8,210 nt of DNA, from contig CASDTD010000230.1 in the NCBI GenBank assembly GCA_949283445.1, forward strand, positions 1 through 8,210, in the 5' to 3' direction. Within the stretch, counting starts at the first letter, position 1; each line of letters starts with the position of its first letter. Origin of the DNA: an uncultured Coriobacteriia bacterium. GTDB taxonomy: Bacteria; Actinomycetota; Coriobacteriia; Coriobacteriales; QAMH01. The notes under the pieces are model-generated. The model had not been told where the DNA came from, did no database searches, and saw only the letters and a program-made list of their open reading frames with translations. Both the position numbers and the translations under genes were made by a program. This document shows, piece after piece, positions 5,455-8,210 of this stretch.

Positions 5455-6966
5455 CTACATCACCTCCCCGGCGTATTTGATGCCGAGCACGTCGAGTTCC
5501 TTTTCGTTGAGGTCGATGCCGCGCAACATGAGACGGTTGCCGCGCAGCGATTCGATGGCGTTGATGCCCATGCCGCCCAAAATCTCCTGAATCTCGTGGT
5601 TCCAGGCTCGGATCAAGTTGACGACACGCTGCGCCGCGACCTCGGGGTCGAGACGCTTGACCAGCTCGGGGCGCTGCGTGGCGATGCCCCAGTTGCATTT
5701 GCCCTTGTTGCAGGAGTGGCACATGTGGCAGCCCATGGCGATGAGCGGCGCACTAGCGCAATACACGGCGTCGGCACCCAGGGCGATGGCTTTGACGATG
5801 TCACTCGAGCAGCGGAACGACCCCGACACCACCAACGAGACGGTGTTGCGTATGCCCTCGTCGCGCAGGCGCTGGTCGACTGCCGCGGTCGCGAACTCGA
5901 TGGGAATGCCCACGTTGTCGCGGATACGCGTGGGCGCGGCACCCGTTCCGCCGCGGAAGCCGTCCACGCAGATGATGTCGGCGCCGGCGCGCGCCATGCC
6001 GCTGGCGATGGCCGCGACGTTGTTTACCGCCGCCACCTTCACGGCGACCGGCTTCTCATAGCAAGTCGCTTCCTTGATGGCGAAGATGAGCTGGCGCAGG
6101 TCCTCGATGGAGTAGATGTCGTGGTGCGGCGCGGGGCTGATGGCGTCGGTCCCCTCTGGAATCATGCGCGTAGCAGACACTTCTGCCGTGATCTTCTCGC
6201 CGGGCAGATGCCCGCCGATGCCCGGCTTGGCGCCCTGCCCGATCTTTATCTCCACCATGGACGCGGCGTTCAGATAGTCGCGGTCGACGCCGAAACGTCC
6301 GGATGCCACCTGCACGATGGCATTGTCGCCGAACTCGCGCAGGTCCTTGTGCAAGCCGCCCTCGCCCGTGTTGAAGAAGGTGCCCAGCTCGCGCGCCGCC
6401 AGCGCCAGGGCACGCTGCGCGTTGTAGCTGATAGAGCCGAACGACATCGCGCCGAACATGATGGGCACGTCCAGCTCGCGTCCGGGCAGCATCTTCGTCA
6501 GAATCTTGCGGGTTTTCTCGTCGATCTCGAGCTTGCTGGGTTTGGAACCCAAGATGACGCGCGTCTCCATAGGCTCGCGCAGCGGGTCGATGGACGGGTT
6601 GGTCACCTGGCTCGCGTTCAAGAGCATATGATCCCAGTACACCGGATAGCGCTTGTCGGTACCCATGCTGGTAAGCAGCACGCCGCCGCTTTGCGCCTGC
6701 GCGGCGATGTCCTGCAGAATCTGCCCCGTGAAGTTCGTGGAATTGGGCTGTGCCTGTTCGTTGCGCACGATGGTAAGGGCATGCGTGGGACAAATGGTCA
6801 CGCAGCGCTGGCAGTTCACGCACTGTTCTTCGTGTACGCGCATGATGTCCAGATCGGCATCGTAATAGTGCACCTCGTTGGCGCACTGCCGCTCGCAGGC
6901 ACGGCACTTGATGCAGCGGTTTGCGTCGCGGTCGACCTTGAACACGGGCAACACGCAGTTAATCAT
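5455..6966 (-). CDS. Glutamate synthase FMN/Fe-S core with N-terminal 2[4Fe-4S] domain, GltB2-like
   Basis: This 503-residue protein carries the synthase chemistry: reductive conversion of 2-oxoglutarate and ammonia to glutamate. Residues 10-65 form a ferredoxin domain (C18/C21/C24/C28 and C49/C52/C55/C59), the mark of archaeal-type enzymes. The FMN barrel covers about 90-460 with GAMSFGSIS (172-180), FNTGEGG (198-204), KIGQGAKPGIGGHLPGEKIT (241-260), SPAPHHDIYSIEDL (277-290) and DGFRGGTGAAP (335-345). C413, C419 and C424 keep the C-x5-C-x4-C spacing of the [3Fe-4S] site, followed by GIATQ. The length fits the split form, lacking the amidotransferase and GXGXG domains, which are separate genes here. 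The ATG overlaps the end of the upstream gene by eight bases, with GGAGG eight bases before it, so translational coupling is likely. Stand-alone homologues of uncertain substrate exist, but the complete gene set supports glutamate synthase. Confidence 0.9.
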   Translation of the reverse strand: MINCVLPVFKVDRDANRCIKCRACERQCANEVHYYDADLDIMRVHEEQCVNCQRCVTICPTHALTIVRNEQAQPNSTNFTGQILQDIAAQAQSGGVLLTSMGTDKRYPVYWDHMLLNASQVTNPSIDPLREPMETRVILGSKPSKLEIDEKTRKILTKMLPGRELDVPIMFGAMSFGSISYNAQRALALAARELGTFFNTGEGGLHKDLREFGDNAIVQVASGRFGVDRDYLNAASMVEIKIGQGAKPGIGGHLPGEKITAEVSATRMIPEGTDAISPAPHHDIYSIEDLRQLIFAIKEATCYEKPVAVKVAAVNNVAAIASGMARAGADIICVDGFRGGTGAAPTRIRDNVGIPIEFATAAVDQRLRDEGIRNTVSLVVSGSFRCSSDIVKAIALGADAVYCASAPLIAMGCHMCHSCNKGKCNWGIATQRPELVKRLDPEVAAQRVVNLIRAWNHEIQEILGGMGINAIESLRGNRLMLRGIDLNEKELDVLGIKYAGEVM

Positions 6967-8071
6967 CGTCTCTTCCTCCCTTCGCGCCGTTCAAACGCAC
7001 GATGACAGGCTTGCCGCCTTCCACCGCGCGCACGTTTTCCACGTCGTCGCACACGATGCGGATGGCAGATTCCTCGCTGGCGAAATAGACCATGTCGCCC
7101 TTCTCGCCCATCATGAGCGCGCGCAGCTTGAGGCGGTCGTTCAGTGCGAGCAAGCCGTTTCCCGTGCCCAAGATGATGGAGAACGGGCCGTTGACGAGCG
7201 CCGGGCCGTACACTTCGCGAATAGCCGTCTCGTAGGCCCGGTCGTCGGGTGTCATGCGGTCGATTTCGTCCCAGCTGGGCGCGCACAGAATGTGCGCCGC
7301 CATCTCCAGCGAAAGCCCGTGCCGACGCACCAGCAAATCGAACAGGTAGGTGATGGCCTCGGTGTCGGTCTGTAGCGAGCAGTCATAGCCGAATTGCTCG
7401 ATGTAGCGCCGGTTGGCGTCATAGGAGGAAATCTCGCCATTGTGAACGATGGACCAGTTCAACAGCGTGAACGGGTGCGCACCGCCCCACCAGCCCGGCG
7501 TGTTGGTGGGAAAACGCCCGTGCGCCGTCCACAGCCAGGCCTTGTAGTCCTGCAGTCGGTAGAACTCGCCCATGTCCTCGGGGTAGCCCACGCCCTTGAA
7601 CGCGCCCATGTTCTTGCCGGAAGACGCCACGAATGCGCCGTCGATGCGGGAATTGATGTGCATGACGCAGTCCATGACGAACTGTTCCTCGTCGCCTTCC
7701 GCGAACTCATCGACCTTCTCGGAACGCGGCGCGACGAAATAGCGCCAGATGAGCGGCGGGTTTTTGACAGAAGCGACCTTCGTGGTTGGCAGGCGTCCCG
7801 TCGCCTCGATGGAAAACATCTCCTCGAGAAAATCCTGGACCTTCAAACGCGCTTCGCGGCTGTCCAGGAAAATGTGAAACGCGTACAGCTCGGCATATTC
7901 GGGGTAGATGCCATAGGCGGCAAAGCCACCGCCCAGTCCGTTGCCGCGTTCGTGCATGAGCGCGATGGACTTGATGATATCGGTGCCGTCATGGCGCTTG
8001 CCGCTGCGGTCCATGATGGCCGAAATGGCGCACCCCGACGGAATGCGAACCTCCCCTTCCCGTTTGAGCAT
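6959..8071 (-). CDS. Class-II glutamine amidotransferase, GltB1-like subunit
   Basis: This 370-residue protein matches the glutaminase domain of glutamate synthase, which cleaves glutamine and passes ammonia to the synthase site. The Ntn-hydrolase features are visible: a candidate nucleophile C14 in IPSGCAISAI, AHGRFPTNTPGWWGGAHPF (H184-G-R186), the oxyanion block HNGEIS (210-215) and the TDTE motif (235-238). C14 would need removal of a 13-residue propeptide, as known for glutamate synthases and some PurF enzymes. The usual CG(I/V) after the nucleophile is CAI here. The ATG at 8071 is chosen because AAGGAGGA (8078-8085) lies six bases upstream and conservation starts there. The frame stays open to 8206, but that part overlaps the leader hairpins and promoter candidate. 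It is the first gene of a five-gene operon and overlaps the next by eight bases. Confidence 0.88.
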   Translation of the reverse strand: MLKREGEVRIPSGCAISAIMDRSGKRHDGTDIIKSIALMHERGNGLGGGFAAYGIYPEYAELYAFHIFLDSREARLKVQDFLEEMFSIEATGRLPTTKVASVKNPPLIWRYFVAPRSEKVDEFAEGDEEQFVMDCVMHINSRIDGAFVASSGKNMGAFKGVGYPEDMGEFYRLQDYKAWLWTAHGRFPTNTPGWWGGAHPFTLLNWSIVHNGEISSYDANRRYIEQFGYDCSLQTDTEAITYLFDLLVRRHGLSLEMAAHILCAPSWDEIDRMTPDDRAYETAIREVYGPALVNGPFSIILGTGNGLLALNDRLKLRALMMGEKGDMVYFASEESAIRIVCDDVENVRAVEGGKPVIVRLNGAKGGRDDD

Positions 8072-8077
8072 CGGCAG

Positions 8078-8085
8078 TCCTCCTT
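8078..8085 (-). promoter_or_regulatory. Shine-Dalgarno deciding the GltB1 start
   Basis: The minus strand reads AAGGAGGA six bases before the ATG at 8071-8069. This is the strongest ribosome site in the leader and supports this start over the in-frame ATG at 8206. Confidence 0.85.
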
Positions 8086-8094
8086 GAAAACCAG

Positions 8095-8122
8095 GCGGGC
8101 TTCTATGGGAACGCCCGCGTTC
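8095..8122 (-). promoter_or_regulatory. Two mutually exclusive hairpins in the operon leader, possible attenuator
   Basis: On the minus strand GAACG (8122-8118) pairs with CGTTC (8113-8109) around a CGGG loop. GCGGGC (8118-8113) can instead pair with GCCCGC (8100-8095) around a 12-base loop. The two stems share bases 8113-8118, so only one can form at a time. The second is followed by CTGGTTTTC, a weak T-run, just upstream of the Shine-Dalgarno. This resembles a small attenuation or ribosome-access switch; no ligand domain is evident. Confidence 0.4.
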
Positions 8123-8133
8123 TTGCAGAGAGG

Positions 8134-8160
8134 ACTTTAGGAGAGTTCCGAGGAAGTCAA
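8134..8160 (-). promoter_or_regulatory. Promoter candidate for the glutamate synthase operon
   Basis: The minus strand reads TTGACT (8160-8155), a 15-base spacer, then TAAAGT (8139-8134). The -35 is good (5/6), but the -10 is weak (4/6) and the spacer short. Transcription would begin near 8127, just before the two leader hairpins. A promoter further upstream, outside the window, is also possible. Confidence 0.35.
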
Positions 8161-8210
8161 GAAAAGCGAAACAGGCTTTTAACAGGCGGAAACACACTCG
8201 AAACATGCCT

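Noticed and set aside
5410..7005. Plus-strand 531-codon open frame opposite the GltB2-like gene
   Set aside because: It mirrors the real gene, is rich in His/Val/Asp/Ala as expected of an antisense frame in GC-rich DNA, and has no recognisable domain.
8072..8206. 45-residue N-terminal extension of the GltB1-like protein (MFRVCFRLLK...)
   Set aside because: It overlaps the promoter candidate and leader hairpins, whereas AAGGAGGA sits six bases before ATG 8071. It would also bury the catalytic cysteine deeper.
1..8210. CRISPR array, IS element, tRNA or rRNA
   Set aside because: I saw no regularly spaced long repeats, transposase motifs, terminal inverted repeats or tRNA-like cloverleaf with CCA end on either strand.

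Overview
The window is GC-rich, densely coded bacterial DNA. The proteins look like those of a strict anaerobe: many cysteine-ligated Fe-S clusters, a three-piece 'archaeal-type' glutamate synthase, a CooF/HycB-like multi-cluster ferredoxin and a MTA/SAH deaminase. By general recognition I would guess an anaerobic high-GC actinobacterium of the Coriobacteriia (Eggerthella/Slackia-like). That is inference; no rRNA or other taxonomic marker is present.

Layout. (1) 1-362, minus: the first 120 codons of tilS (tRNA-Ile lysidine synthase), running off the left edge. (2) 502-1815, minus: a complete 5'-methylthioadenosine/S-adenosylhomocysteine deaminase-type amidohydrolase. (3) 1816-2374: a 559-base divergent intergenic region. 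It holds an AT-rich promoter zone (about 2020-2085), a roughly 200-nt structured leader in front of the deaminase, and a roughly 285-nt leader with its own hairpins and a 9-bp inverted repeat in front of a PadR-type regulator. (4) 2375-2839, plus: the PadR-family regulator. (5) 2863-2901: a long hairpin between convergent genes, probably a shared terminator. (6) 2940-8071, minus: a five-gene operon whose genes abut or overlap. In transcription order it encodes a class-II glutamine amidotransferase (GltB1-like), an FMN/Fe-S glutamate synthase core with an N-terminal 2[4Fe-4S] domain (GltB2-like), a four-cluster ferredoxin, an FAD/NAD(P) oxidoreductase and a GXGXG beta-helix protein (GltB3-like). 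(7) 8072-8210: the operon leader, with a good Shine-Dalgarno, two mutually exclusive hairpins and a weak promoter candidate.

How it fits together. The operon looks like a split glutamate synthase: GltB1 releases ammonia from glutamine, GltB2 makes glutamate from 2-oxoglutarate on FMN, and GltB3 supplies the structural beta-helix domain. Electrons probably arrive through the flavoprotein and ferredoxin, in place of the usual GltD subunit. The deaminase would clear SAH/MTA, by-products of SAM use. Its leader folds by eye into a closed three-helix arrangement followed by a terminator-like hairpin, and carries scattered segments resembling SAM-I/SAM-IV clan riboswitches. This is the best candidate in the window for something not yet described, but it needs a covariance-model search.
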